Part shown: positions 8,723 through 17,692 of the stretch, in pieces
Numbering within the stretch: position 1 is the first letter of the stretch
Layout: every line of letters begins with the position of its first letter
The notes under the pieces: generated by a model
Database searches by the model: none
The model's input: the letters and a program-made list of their open reading frames with translations, nothing else
Told to the model about the DNA's origin: nothing
Program-made: the position numbers and the translations under genes
DNA from: Acidimicrobiaceae bacterium
GTDB lineage: Bacteria; Actinomycetota; Acidimicrobiia; Acidimicrobiales; Acidimicrobiaceae
Length of the DNA stretch: 51,649 nucleotides
Direction of reading: 5' to 3'
NCBI GenBank assembly: GCA_013044385.1
Contig: JABEUN010000093.1
Location: 1 to 51,649, forward strand

Positions 8723-10402
8723 TTAATCGGGGTTCTGAGAAGACGATTCCGTACCGTACTGCGCTCTCAACTTGTACTTGAGCACCTTCCCCCCAACTGT
8801 CTCGGGCAGGGCATCCACAAAGACAACAGATTTTGGGGTTTCAAAACCAGCGAGCCGTTCCCTGCAAAATGCGATCAGCTCGTCCTGGTCCAGGACTGCT
8901 CCGCCCCTAGGAATCACAATCGCAGTCACCGCTTCGCCCCATCTTGGGTCTGGGATTCCAATCACCGCTGCCTTCTCGACGAGGGGGTGGCTGTGCAAGA
9001 CAGCCTCGACCCTTATTGTTGAGACGTTTTCACCGCCGGACTTCACGATGTCCTTGAACCGATCAACCATGATTTTGAGGCCGTTCTCGTCATAGACACA
9101 ACTGTCTCCAGAGTGGAACCAACCGTCTCTAAATGCCTCCTCGGTAGCTGTTCGGTCGAGGTAGTATCCCGCAGTCACCGCCGGCGAACGATAAACCGCC
9201 TCTCCCGGGACAAATGGCTTGTCCAGAAGTGACGCTCCTTCAGCATCGACGACCATTGACCCAAGCATTGCGCTTGGCACGCCCACATAGTTGTGCTCTG
9301 GGGCCGTAGCTGCAAATACTTCTGGCCACTTGTCTGGCCAGAATCTGTGGCAGGAGATCGACTCCGTCTGACCGAATATCTCTACGGCGACGATCTCGTC
9401 GCCGCAATGCCTCTTCAGATCATCATGCAGTTCTGGCGATATTGCGGCCCACCCATAGACGATCACCTTGAGACACGAGAAGTCATACGCTCCGGGCACA
9501 CTTTGGTTTAGATGTCTAGCCAAGGCACTGAGCATTACCGGTGAGCCCGCCCATAGTGCCGTCACAGATTCGGCAGTAATCGCCGCAGCCATCGATTCCG
9601 GTACAGGACGACGACCGATCAAAAGTGTGCCGCCCGAAATAAAAACAGGCAATGTAAAGGCCTGATCAGCAACGTGATATATGACCGGAAGGAAACTTGC
9701 GACCTTTACATCACACTCGAAACGAATTCCACGAGTGAGGGTAAGCGAGAAGCTGAATGCCGCAAACATTGAGCTGGTATGTGACATCATCGCCCCTTTT
9801 GGAAGCGATGTCGTTCCGGACGTAAACAGAATCTGCCAGATATCGTCCCCATGTATTTCCAAATCGGGCTCACTGTCCAACTGAGCCGTCACGAAATCTG
9901 CAAATGTGACCGGCCCAACTACAGTTCCAGAACCTATCGATATCACGACATCGAGGTCGAGGCCGGCCGATCTGAATGGGGACTCTGCCCTCTCCCACAA
10001 CTCGAGATCACAAATCGAAAATCGCGGCTTCGTCTTAAGGATGATATGTTCCACAACATCGGGAGCCAGGGAGGGATTGACGGGGACTGCAACCATTCCT
10101 GCCTTGGCTATACCAATCTTCGCCAGATATGCCTCCACCGAGTTCTCGCAGAATAGGAGCACTCTGTCGCCTCGATTGAGGCCCTTTGCGATCAGTCCAT
10201 TGGCTATCTGGTTCGCGTAGCGATCTGCCTGTCTGTAACTTACCCGCTCAAAGATCGGTTCTCCGAAAGCACCCGACCATCCGACCAACGCGTCCTTGTC
10301 CGGGAAACTCCAGGTGACACGCTCGAAGATATCGCCTACGCTCACCCTGTTCCACCGGTTGGTCGCTCGGCGACCGGTCAGGCTTTCGACATCGATACCC
10401 AC
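8723..10402 (-). CDS. Acyl-CoA synthetase (AMP-forming, FadD/AtuH-like)
   Basis: Activates a carboxylic acid to its CoA thioester through an acyl-adenylate, feeding the divergent catabolic operon. It is 559 residues long. The phosphate-binding motif is FTSGTTSLPKG at 193-203, the A5 region contains FGQTESIS near 343-350, the hinge motif GWFHSGD is at 427-433, and the A8 motif DRFKDIVKSGGENV is at 447-460. The catalytic lysine is Lys539 in VGGKVLKYK. The GTG start at 10402 has GAGGGGG about 7 nt upstream; an ATG four bases earlier is out of frame. It is divergent from the carboxylase beta gene across a gap with a CRP-type site. The substrate cannot be read from the sequence; a terpenoid, branched or aromatic acid is possible. 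Confidence 0.9.
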   Translation of the reverse strand: MGIDVESLTGRRATNRWNRVSVGDIFERVTWSFPDKDALVGWSGAFGEPIFERVSYRQADRYANQIANGLIAKGLNRGDRVLLFCENSVEAYLAKIGIAKAGMVAVPVNPSLAPDVVEHIILKTKPRFSICDLELWERAESPFRSAGLDLDVVISIGSGTVVGPVTFADFVTAQLDSEPDLEIHGDDIWQILFTSGTTSLPKGAMMSHTSSMFAAFSFSLTLTRGIRFECDVKVASFLPVIYHVADQAFTLPVFISGGTLLIGRRPVPESMAAAITAESVTALWAGSPVMLSALARHLNQSVPGAYDFSCLKVIVYGWAAISPELHDDLKRHCGDEIVAVEIFGQTESISCHRFWPDKWPEVFAATAPEHNYVGVPSAMLGSMVVDAEGASLLDKPFVPGEAVYRSPAVTAGYYLDRTATEEAFRDGWFHSGDSCVYDENGLKIMVDRFKDIVKSGGENVSTIRVEAVLHSHPLVEKAAVIGIPDPRWGEAVTAIVIPRGGAVLDQDELIAFCRERLAGFETPKSVVFVDALPETVGGKVLKYKLRAQYGTESSSQNPD

Positions 10403-10471
10403 TCATGCCCCCTCGGTAATCCGATAACAGTAAATTCGCGTTCGCCTGATGATAGCTAATTCCTGAACTGC

Positions 10472-10491
10472 TATGTGATATCTGTCACATA
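10472..10491. promoter_or_regulatory. Perfect CRP/GlxR-type operator
   Basis: TATGTGATATCTGTCACATA is a 7-bp perfect inverted repeat with 6-bp spacer and matches the CRP-family consensus TGTGA-N6-TCACA at every fixed position. It lies 70 nt upstream of the acyl-CoA synthetase start and 108 nt upstream of the carboxylase beta start, placed to control both divergent units. A cAMP-dependent CRP/GlxR protein is the likely ligand; no such gene is in the window. Confidence 0.75.
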
Positions 10492-10598
10492 CTTTCTACC
10501 CTGCTACGTTAATGAGATCGCCAATGAGGCGAGGAGTTCTGTCCGGAAGCACAAGTGAATGGCGATTAACATTTGCAAAGAGGCAGAGAGGTTCGGCG

Positions 10599-12197
10599 AT
10601 GCCAGTCCTGAAGAGCACGGTCGACATCAGATCAGAGGAGTACCGAAACAATAGAGCTGCCCAGCTCGAAGTACTCCGACAGCTGAATGAACAGCTTGAA
10701 ATCGTGCGAGGTGGCGGAGGACCCAAATATGCCGAACGGCACCATATGCGTGGTCGTCTTCTGGTTCGAGAGAGGCTGGAGCTGTTACTCGACCCGGACT
10801 CGCCCTTCCTAGAGCTATCCTCCCTTGCTGCATGGGGCACCGAGTTCACCGTCGGGGCCAGCATTCTGACGGGGATCGGCGTCGTATCTGGAGTCGAGTG
10901 CGTGATTATCGGTCATGATCCGACCGTTCGAGGTGGATCGATGAACCCCATAACTCTAAAAAAGAATCTGCGGGCACTCGAGATAGCTCGTAGTAACCGA
11001 CTCCCTGTAATCAATTTGGTGGAATCGGGTGGGGCTGACCTACCCACCCAATCCGACCTGTTTGTGAATGCGGGCAAGATCTTTCATGACCTAACCGAGC
11101 TATCAGCTCTGGCCATTCCGACCATCGCACTTGTCTTTGGCAACTCCACTGCGGGAGGTGCGTACGTACCTGGAATGTGCGATTACGCAGTACTTGTTGA
11201 TGGACACGCCAAGGTCTTCCTCGGTGGACCACCGCTAGTGAAGATGGCCACTGGCGAAGACGCCGTAGACGAGGCGCTTGGCGGTGCATCGATGCACTCA
11301 AAGGTCTCCGGCCTATCCGATTTTTTTGCGATCGATGAGTACGACTGCATCAGAATAGGGCGTCAAATAGTTGCCGACCTCCACTGGAGGAAGCTCGGTA
11401 TCGGTCCGACCGAACCTGCAGACCCACCACTTTACGATCCCGATGAGCTCCTTGGCGTGGCATCGTCGGACTTCCGAGTTCCAGTTGATCCAAGAGAGGT
11501 CCTAGCACGGGTCACAGATGGATCGAGGTTTTCCGAGTACAAAGCTCTCTATGGCACGAGTCTCGTCACTGGATGGACGAGTATACATGGATTTCCCGTT
11601 GGCATTCTTGCAAATGCCAGAGGCGTCCTTTTCAGTGAAGAAGCAAAAAAAGCAACCGAATTCATTCTCCTTGCCAACCAGTCTGACACCCCCCTAATTT
11701 TTCTTCAGAACACCACCGGTTACATGGTCGGAACCAGCTACGAGCAGGGCGGCATCATCAAAGACGGTGCGAAGATGATCAATGCGGTAACCAACAGCAG
11801 CGTTCCCCATATCACCATTAACATCGGCGCCTCCTTCGGAGCTGGCAACTATGGCATGTCGGGAAGGGCTTATGATCCAAAGTTTATGTTCGCCTGGGCG
11901 AACGCGAAACTCGCAGTCATGGGAGCACAGCAGCTCGCCGGGGTACTCTCGATCGTTGCTCGCCAGGCGGCCGAGTCTCAGCACCGCGAATTCGATGCGG
12001 CGGCCGATGATGCCCGCCGTACTGCAATCGAAGAGCAGATCGAACGCGAATCGCACTCGTTCTTCGTGTCATCAAAACTTTACGACGATGGCGTGATAGA
12101 CCCGAGGGATACTAGGACCATTCTCGGCATAGCGCTTTCAGCTGTTCACTCCCAAGTGGTAAAGGGACGCCGAGGTTTCGGCGTCTTCAGGATGTAG
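10599..12197 (+). CDS. Acyl-CoA carboxylase, carboxyltransferase (beta) subunit
   Basis: Transfers the carboxyl group from carboxybiotin to an acyl-CoA and pairs with the alpha subunit encoded next. The 532-residue protein has the crotonase-like N and C domains of the MccB/AtuC/PccB family: VRERLELLLDPDSPFLEL near 60, NLVESGGADLP near 145, FGNSTAGGAYVPGM near 185, then TTGYMVGTSYEQGGIIKDGAKMI near 378 and GASFGAGNYGMSGRAYDPKF near 408. These resemble methylcrotonyl-CoA and geranyl-CoA carboxylase more than acetyl-CoA carboxylase. The ATG at 10599 has GAGAGG about 7 nt upstream; the frame from 10512 lacks a comparable site. First gene of a six-gene plus-strand operon with 2-nt to 4-bp junctions at the start. 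Confidence 0.92.
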   Translation: MPVLKSTVDIRSEEYRNNRAAQLEVLRQLNEQLEIVRGGGGPKYAERHHMRGRLLVRERLELLLDPDSPFLELSSLAAWGTEFTVGASILTGIGVVSGVECVIIGHDPTVRGGSMNPITLKKNLRALEIARSNRLPVINLVESGGADLPTQSDLFVNAGKIFHDLTELSALAIPTIALVFGNSTAGGAYVPGMCDYAVLVDGHAKVFLGGPPLVKMATGEDAVDEALGGASMHSKVSGLSDFFAIDEYDCIRIGRQIVADLHWRKLGIGPTEPADPPLYDPDELLGVASSDFRVPVDPREVLARVTDGSRFSEYKALYGTSLVTGWTSIHGFPVGILANARGVLFSEEAKKATEFILLANQSDTPLIFLQNTTGYMVGTSYEQGGIIKDGAKMINAVTNSSVPHITINIGASFGAGNYGMSGRAYDPKFMFAWANAKLAVMGAQQLAGVLSIVARQAAESQHREFDAAADDARRTAIEEQIERESHSFFVSSKLYDDGVIDPRDTRTILGIALSAVHSQVVKGRRGFGVFRM

Positions 12198-12199
12198 AG

Positions 12200-14200
12200 G
12201 TGGATCAGTTGCAAAGAATCCGACGGGTACTGATCGCAAATCGTGGTGAGATCGCTGCCCGAATCATCAGAAGTGCGCAGGAGATGGACATCTTGACGGT
12301 CGCAGTCTTCTCAGAGGCGGATCGGAATGCACCGTATGTGAAGTTAGCAGATCTTGCAATCCCCCTCCCTGGCAATTCGCCTAAGGAGACCTACTTGAAT
12401 CAGGGTCTTATCATCGATGCTGCGAAGATCAGCGGTTGTGATGCGATCCATCCTGGGTATGGGTTCCTCTCCGAGAATGCCGAATTCGCGTCTGCTTGTG
12501 GCCAAGCGGGAATCATATTTATCGGACCAACACCCAGGGCCATCGCTCTGATGGGTTCGAAGATTGAGGCAAAAAGGATCATGGCTGAGGCCGGTGTTCC
12601 GGTGCTGGCCGGCATCACTGTGTCCGACTCGGACACCCTGTCTGAAAACCTCACCGAACTAGCCGACACCGAAGTCGGATACCCGGTCCTCGTGAAAGCC
12701 GCATTCGGGGGCGGCGGTCGAGGCATGAGGGTTGTCCACAACCCCGGAGATCTACTTGAGGCAATCGAAGGTGCACGCCGAGAAGCCGCATCGGCTTTTG
12801 GCAATGGAACCGTCTTTTTAGAGCATTACGTAGAGTCTCCTAGGCACATTGAGGTCCAAATCTTCGGAGACAGCCACGGACAAGTAGTCCATCTGTTCGA
12901 GCGGGAGTGCTCTATACAGCGGAGATACCAGAAAATCATCGAAGAGTCACCTTCACCGGCCGTCTCTGAGGAGTTGAGAAGCGAACTAGGTGCCTCGGCA
13001 GTCGCAGCAGCGAAAGCGATCGGATATGTCGGTGCCGGAACAGTCGAGTTCGTGATGGACAACATCGGAAAGTACTACTTTCTGGAGGTGAATACGAGAC
13101 TCCAGGTGGAGCACCCGGTAACGGAGATGGTCACCGGCTTAGATCTAGTTAGGCTTCAGATCCTCGTAGCAGAGGGAATGCCGCTTCCCGACGAGGTAAG
13201 GTCTGCTCGGATCAACGGCCATGCAATCGAAGTCCGCATCTACGCCGAGGACGTACTTGGCGGATTCCTTCCTTCGACTGGGGTTATCCATCACTTCCAC
13301 GTGCCAGACCTGCCTGGCATCAGGCTGGATTCGGGAGTCAAAAGTGGCGGTGAGGTAAGCGTCCACTACGACTCAATGGTTGCAAAGGTAATTTCACACG
13401 GAAAGAACCGCGACGAGGCACGGCGCCGGTTAGCAAGAGCGCTCTCCGAGACGCGAATGTATGGGGTTGCCAACAACGTCGACTTACTCCTTGCAATACT
13501 TAGGGAGAGCGAATTCAAGGCCGGAGCAATCGACACCGGATATCTAGTAAGGCACACTCCTGCCGACCTTGTTGGGACGCTCAGGAGCTCGGACACAGTC
13601 GATGCACACTGCATTGCCGCTGCGATTGCAGTACAGGCCAGAAACAGATCAGAGTCAAAGGTTCTCGGTACGATCTCCAGTGGTTGGCGGAACGTTCCAA
13701 ATGGTCACCAGACGGTGACCTTCAAACACGACGGGACTGAACTTGTGGTCCGCTATCGATTGAGCGGAGACCGAGTCGAATTCTCTATCGGCGATGGGGA
13801 GCTCTGTCGTGCAACCATATATAGCTGCGCACCAGACGAAGTGGATTTCGAACTCGGAGGCATCCGCAGATCAGCTACAATCAGTCGCTTCGCGGGCCGG
13901 ATCTACGTAGCGGACAACACCGACGTAACCACGTTCACAGAAGTCCCTCGCTTCCAAGAACACCCAGCGCTTGAGGCGCACGGATCACTCGTGGCTCCGA
14001 TGCCTGGAACCGTTGTGCGTATTGCAGTTGACAAGGGCTCAGCAGTATCAGCGGGAGATACCGTCGTCGTACTGGAAGCGATGAAGATGGAACACTCGAT
14101 CAAAGCACCAGTCTCGGGCATCGTCCAGGAGATCCGGGTGGACCTAGGACAAAGCGTTGACATCGGGCTAGTCCTTGCAATCGTCGAGGGTCCGACATGA
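12200..14200 (+). CDS. Acyl-CoA carboxylase alpha subunit (biotin carboxylase plus BCCP)
   Basis: Carries the ATP-dependent biotin carboxylase and the biotin carrier on one chain of 666 residues. The N-terminal domain shows RVLIANRGEIAARI and GYGFLSENAEFA. The ATP-grasp centre has AFGGGGRGMRVV near 175 and the catalytic EVNTRLQVEHPVTE near 295. The C-terminal lipoyl-like domain has biotin-accepting Lys629 in EAMKMEHS, preceded by the proline of VAPMPGTV. The domain order equals MccA/AtuF/PccA. The GTG start at 12200 follows the beta stop after 2 nt; TTG at 12209, placed 5 nt after AGAGGTGG, is an alternative start. The stop overlaps the hydratase start (ATGA), so the genes are coupled. Confidence 0.93.
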   Translation: MDQLQRIRRVLIANRGEIAARIIRSAQEMDILTVAVFSEADRNAPYVKLADLAIPLPGNSPKETYLNQGLIIDAAKISGCDAIHPGYGFLSENAEFASACGQAGIIFIGPTPRAIALMGSKIEAKRIMAEAGVPVLAGITVSDSDTLSENLTELADTEVGYPVLVKAAFGGGGRGMRVVHNPGDLLEAIEGARREAASAFGNGTVFLEHYVESPRHIEVQIFGDSHGQVVHLFERECSIQRRYQKIIEESPSPAVSEELRSELGASAVAAAKAIGYVGAGTVEFVMDNIGKYYFLEVNTRLQVEHPVTEMVTGLDLVRLQILVAEGMPLPDEVRSARINGHAIEVRIYAEDVLGGFLPSTGVIHHFHVPDLPGIRLDSGVKSGGEVSVHYDSMVAKVISHGKNRDEARRRLARALSETRMYGVANNVDLLLAILRESEFKAGAIDTGYLVRHTPADLVGTLRSSDTVDAHCIAAAIAVQARNRSESKVLGTISSGWRNVPNGHQTVTFKHDGTELVVRYRLSGDRVEFSIGDGELCRATIYSCAPDEVDFELGGIRRSATISRFAGRIYVADNTDVTTFTEVPRFQEHPALEAHGSLVAPMPGTVVRIAVDKGSAVSAGDTVVVLEAMKMEHSIKAPVSGIVQEIRVDLGQSVDIGLVLAIVEGPT

Positions 14201-14961
14201 GCGACGTTACGAGCTACGAACTCGACGGCCCCATCGCATGGCTCACCATCAACCGGCCGGAGGCACGTAACGCGCTCAACCTCGAGGTCCGCAGTGGCCT
14301 CTGGGAAGGAGTTCGAAGATTCAACTCAGACCCATCTGCCAAGGTTCTCGTTCTCACCGGAGCCGGTGAAAAGGCCTTTTGTGCTGGTGGAGACCTCAAA
14401 GAGATGTCGGAAAACGAACTTGAAGTTCCACCACTCGACTTCCTGCCACAGTTTGGCCGCAATATAGAGGTCGAGAAGCCAACCATTGCAGCGGTAAATG
14501 GAGTCGCTTATGCCGGTGGATTCTTGCTTGCGCAGAACTGTGACCTTTGCATCGCATCAGAAAACGCTAGTTTCGCAGTAACCGAGGTGAAGGTCGGAAG
14601 GGGATCCCCGTGGGCGGTCCCGCTCCCATGGCTCATTCCTCCGCGCATCGCAATGGAGATCCTTCTGACTGGTGATCCCATAAGCGCCAGCAGGGCATAC
14701 AGTCTCGGCCTAGTCAATTCGGTAGTTCCCTTAGCGGATCTCCATAACGCCGCGCAGACTATGGCAGAGCGGATTGCAGCCAATGCGCCCCTATCCGTGA
14801 GGGCCGCCAAACGCACAATCAGGCTAGGCACGGAACTCCCGATGAGCAGTGCGTTCGAAATGTCTGAGAGCATATGGGATCCCGTCTACCGGAGCCTGGA
14901 CGCCAAGGAGGGGCCGCTGGCCTTCGTAGAGAAGCGCGCTCCACAGTGGAAGGGGATTTGA
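14197..14961 (+). CDS. Enoyl-CoA hydratase/isomerase family protein
   Basis: A crotonase-fold enzyme that would hydrate the unsaturated carboxylated CoA ester made by the carboxylase, in the place held by AtuE or methylglutaconyl-CoA hydratase. It is 254 residues long. The oxyanion-hole segments are KAFCAGGDL near 60 and NGVAYAGGFLLAQNCDL near 100. The second catalytic glutamate of the family is present in VTEVKVG near 130. The first glutamate, expected in the GGxxE position of the oxyanion loop, is Leu here (GGFLLAQ). Many crotonase relatives also vary at this site, so the reaction could be hydration, isomerisation or C-C cleavage. ATG overlaps the alpha stop by 4 nt, and the stop overlaps the next ATG by 1 nt. 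Confidence 0.88.
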   Translation: MSDVTSYELDGPIAWLTINRPEARNALNLEVRSGLWEGVRRFNSDPSAKVLVLTGAGEKAFCAGGDLKEMSENELEVPPLDFLPQFGRNIEVEKPTIAAVNGVAYAGGFLLAQNCDLCIASENASFAVTEVKVGRGSPWAVPLPWLIPPRIAMEILLTGDPISASRAYSLGLVNSVVPLADLHNAAQTMAERIAANAPLSVRAAKRTIRLGTELPMSSAFEMSESIWDPVYRSLDAKEGPLAFVEKRAPQWKGI

Positions 14962-15761
14962 TGGCGATCGACATGGTCTCGCTACTCGCTGATCTGGAGG
15001 CGGAGACATCAGAACTAATCCTGATCCTGAACGGCTTGGAGTCGCGCCAGTGGAGCATCCCAACGCCGGCTGAGGGCTGGGAGATAAAAGACCAGGTAAG
15101 TCACTTGGCATACTTCGATGAGACCGCCACCAAGGCTGCGACAGACCCGGCGGGCTTCATGGAGGACGCGGCCAAACTTTCTGAGTACGGTGAAGCATTC
15201 CCCGACGAGATCGCACGTCGTTTCCACGACACCGCCCCGGAACAGCTACTCCTATGGTTTATAACTGCACGCAAAGACATGGTTCTGACATTCTCGCAAG
15301 TGGACCCGAAAGCTCGTCTCCCTTGGTATGGACCACCGATGAGCGCAGCGAGCTCAATCACGGCCCGATTCATGGAAACTTGGGCGCACGGTCAGGACAT
15401 TGCAGATGCACTGGGAATAGAACGGGTTCCGACAGATCGAATCCGACACGTCGCTCACCTTGGCATCAGCACATACGGGTTCTCTCATTCCCTTCACAAC
15501 CTCGCAGTACCCGAAGTCCCCATCTCCGTTTGTCTCCGAGCGCCAAGTGGTGCTACTTGGTCGTGGGGACCCGATGATTCGGCTGAGTCGATATCCGGTG
15601 ATGCTGTCGACTTCTGTCTTGTGGTCACACAGAGACGGAATTTCAACGACACCGATTTACAGGTGGATGGGACCTCGGCAAAGCGCTGGATGAGCATTGC
15701 CCAAGCATTCGCAGGAGCACCGGGTCGCGGCCGCAACTCCGATACCGGAACCGCCACATGA
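14961..15761 (+). CDS. TIGR03084 family metal-binding protein (MDMPI/DinB-like)
   Basis: A protein of the TIGR03084 group within the mycothiol-dependent maleylpyruvate isomerase N-terminal-like superfamily. It is 266 residues long. A four-helix DinB-like bundle carries a probable metal triad: His48 in VSHLAYFDE, and Glu139 and His143 in METWAHGQD. A C-terminal domain (about 175-266) contains GATWSWGPDD and ends in a low-complexity tail. The function is unknown. Its fixed place between hydratase and AtuA-like gene argues for a step in this pathway, perhaps thiol-dependent isomerisation. Start ATG at 14961 with AAGGGGA upstream (14950-14956), overlapping the previous stop by one base; the frame open from 14874 is simply run-through into the hydratase gene. 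Confidence 0.85.
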   Translation: MAIDMVSLLADLEAETSELILILNGLESRQWSIPTPAEGWEIKDQVSHLAYFDETATKAATDPAGFMEDAAKLSEYGEAFPDEIARRFHDTAPEQLLLWFITARKDMVLTFSQVDPKARLPWYGPPMSAASSITARFMETWAHGQDIADALGIERVPTDRIRHVAHLGISTYGFSHSLHNLAVPEVPISVCLRAPSGATWSWGPDDSAESISGDAVDFCLVVTQRRNFNDTDLQVDGTSAKRWMSIAQAFAGAPGRGRNSDTGTAT

Positions 15762-15773
15762 ACGGAGGAGTAG

Positions 15774-17558
15774 GTGCCTGACAAACGACCGGTCCGAATC
15801 GCCAATTCATCGGGATTTTATGGCGACCGGATGCTTGCGGCGAAGGAGATGGTCGAGGGTGGTCCAATCGACTTCCTGACCGGCGACTACCTCGCCGAGT
15901 TGACGATGCTAATTCTCTGGAAATCGCGCCTGAAGGACCCGACGGCCGGATACGCGAGAACTTTCCTTGCGCAGATGGAGCAGGTCCTCGGCACGTGCTT
16001 GGATCGAGGCATCAGAATAGTGACGAACGCCGGTGGACTAAATCCTGGCGCCCTTGCCGAGGATTTGGGCAAGTTGGCTGCAAACCTTGGACTTAATCCG
16101 AAGATAGCCCACATTGAAGGAGACGACCTGATGGGCCGGATAGACGATCTGCTGACGTCTGGCCACCGTCTCTCGAATCTGGACACAGGCGAGGGTCTCA
16201 AAGAGGCAGGCATAACGCCAATCACCGCCAACGCGTACCTAGGCGCAAGGGGGATTGTAAGGGCCCTCGAAGCAGATGCCCAGGTGATCATCTGCCCGAG
16301 GGTAACCGATGCATCACTCGTAGTTGGCCCGGCGGCATGGTGGCACGGGTGGGGCTGGGATGAACTGGACCGACTTGCGGGCGCAGTTGTGGCCGGCCAC
16401 ATCATCGAATGCGGCCCCCAAGCGACTGGCGGCAACTACTCGTGGATCGACGAGATAGAAGATAAGCGTTACCCGGGTTTCCCCATAGCCGAGGTGGCAA
16501 ATGATGGATCGTCCATCATCACCAAACACGAAGACACAGGTGGGCTTGTATCTGTTGGGACCGTGACTGCGCAGCTGATGTACGAAATCGCCGAACCAGA
16601 GTACGTTAACCCAGACGTCGTGGCTCACTTCGATAGAATCCACCTGACACAGGTCGCGCCAGACAGGGTCCTCGTCTCTGGGACCAAAGGCAGCCCGCCA
16701 CCAAGCACTCTGAAGGTTGCAATCAATTACCACGGCGGCTTTCGGAATTCAATGACGATGCTCATCACTGGGCTCGACATAGAAAAAAAGGCGGAATGGG
16801 CTACAGACGAACTCTTCTCGATTCTGGGCGGGAGGGGTAGCTTCTCCGAGGTAGATGTGCGACTCACCCGATTTGATAGACCGGATGCAGATAGCAGTGA
16901 GCTCGCAACCGCACAGCTACGCATTTCGGTCAAGGACCAGGATCCAAAGAAGGTGGGGCGCCAGTTCTCAAATGCCATGATGGAACTTGCACTAGGAGGC
17001 TACGCCGGATTCCACACGACTACACCACCAACACCGGAGAGCGCATTTGGTGTGTATTGGCCGACTCTCATACCAGCAGACCTCGTAACTCAAAAGGTGT
17101 GGCTCCCAGACGGTAGGACGGTAATTGCAGATCCGCCCAGCCCGACTGCGAATTTTTCGGACATCCCAGCTGCGGTCCGCCCCCAGGATGTCTGTTCGGA
17201 GTCGTGGCCAAGCGAATCTCGACGACTTCCCCTCGGCACCATCTGCGCTGCACGATCTGGAGACAAAGGCGGAAACGCAAACGTTGGACTATGGACCCGA
17301 GAGCAGAGCTCGTACACGTGGCTGGAGAGTTACCTCACGATTCCGATGCTGAAGCAGCTACTTCCTGAGGCGGAGGGGCTGGAAATCAAGAGATTCTCAC
17401 TGCCAAACCTGTGGGCGATCAATTTCGTGATCATAGGACTTCTAGGCGAAGGGGTCGCTTCTTCAACTCGACCTGATCCACAGGCGAAAGGACTCGGAGA
17501 GTTCATCCGTTCCCGTTCGGTAGATATTCCAGTCGTCCTGCTCAGTGAGGGTTACTAA
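15774..17558 (+). CDS. AtuA-like acyclic terpene utilisation protein (DUF1446) with C-terminal AtuA extension
   Basis: A 594-residue protein of the AtuA/DUF1446 family, essential for acyclic terpene use in Pseudomonas though its reaction is unproven. The N-terminal domain (1-450) shows IANSSGFYGDR at 7-17, GDYLAELTM near 43, IVTNAGGLNPGALA near 85 and VTDASLVVGPAAWW near 180. The C-terminal 110 residues form a second conserved module starting LGTICAARSGDKGGNANVG near 484, which occurs as a separate small protein in some organisms. The GTG start at 15774 is set by GGAGGAG at 15764-15770. The gene follows the TIGR03084 gene after 12 nt and precedes the acyl-CoA dehydrogenase after 134 nt. It is the best pointer to a terpenoid or methyl-branched substrate. 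Confidence 0.88.
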   Translation: MPDKRPVRIANSSGFYGDRMLAAKEMVEGGPIDFLTGDYLAELTMLILWKSRLKDPTAGYARTFLAQMEQVLGTCLDRGIRIVTNAGGLNPGALAEDLGKLAANLGLNPKIAHIEGDDLMGRIDDLLTSGHRLSNLDTGEGLKEAGITPITANAYLGARGIVRALEADAQVIICPRVTDASLVVGPAAWWHGWGWDELDRLAGAVVAGHIIECGPQATGGNYSWIDEIEDKRYPGFPIAEVANDGSSIITKHEDTGGLVSVGTVTAQLMYEIAEPEYVNPDVVAHFDRIHLTQVAPDRVLVSGTKGSPPPSTLKVAINYHGGFRNSMTMLITGLDIEKKAEWATDELFSILGGRGSFSEVDVRLTRFDRPDADSSELATAQLRISVKDQDPKKVGRQFSNAMMELALGGYAGFHTTTPPTPESAFGVYWPTLIPADLVTQKVWLPDGRTVIADPPSPTANFSDIPAAVRPQDVCSESWPSESRRLPLGTICAARSGDKGGNANVGLWTREQSSYTWLESYLTIPMLKQLLPEAEGLEIKRFSLPNLWAINFVIIGLLGEGVASSTRPDPQAKGLGEFIRSRSVDIPVVLLSEGY

Positions 17559-17692
17559 TTGAGCGTGGACTTGGAAAGTGTTGAAATCGAAAACGGCACA
17601 TCCGCATCGATACCAAGACCTTTTGCCCGTTCCCGCGAAGGATTCAGTCTACGCATAAAGGTATATATATATGAGACAAGGGGGTCAGTCAG

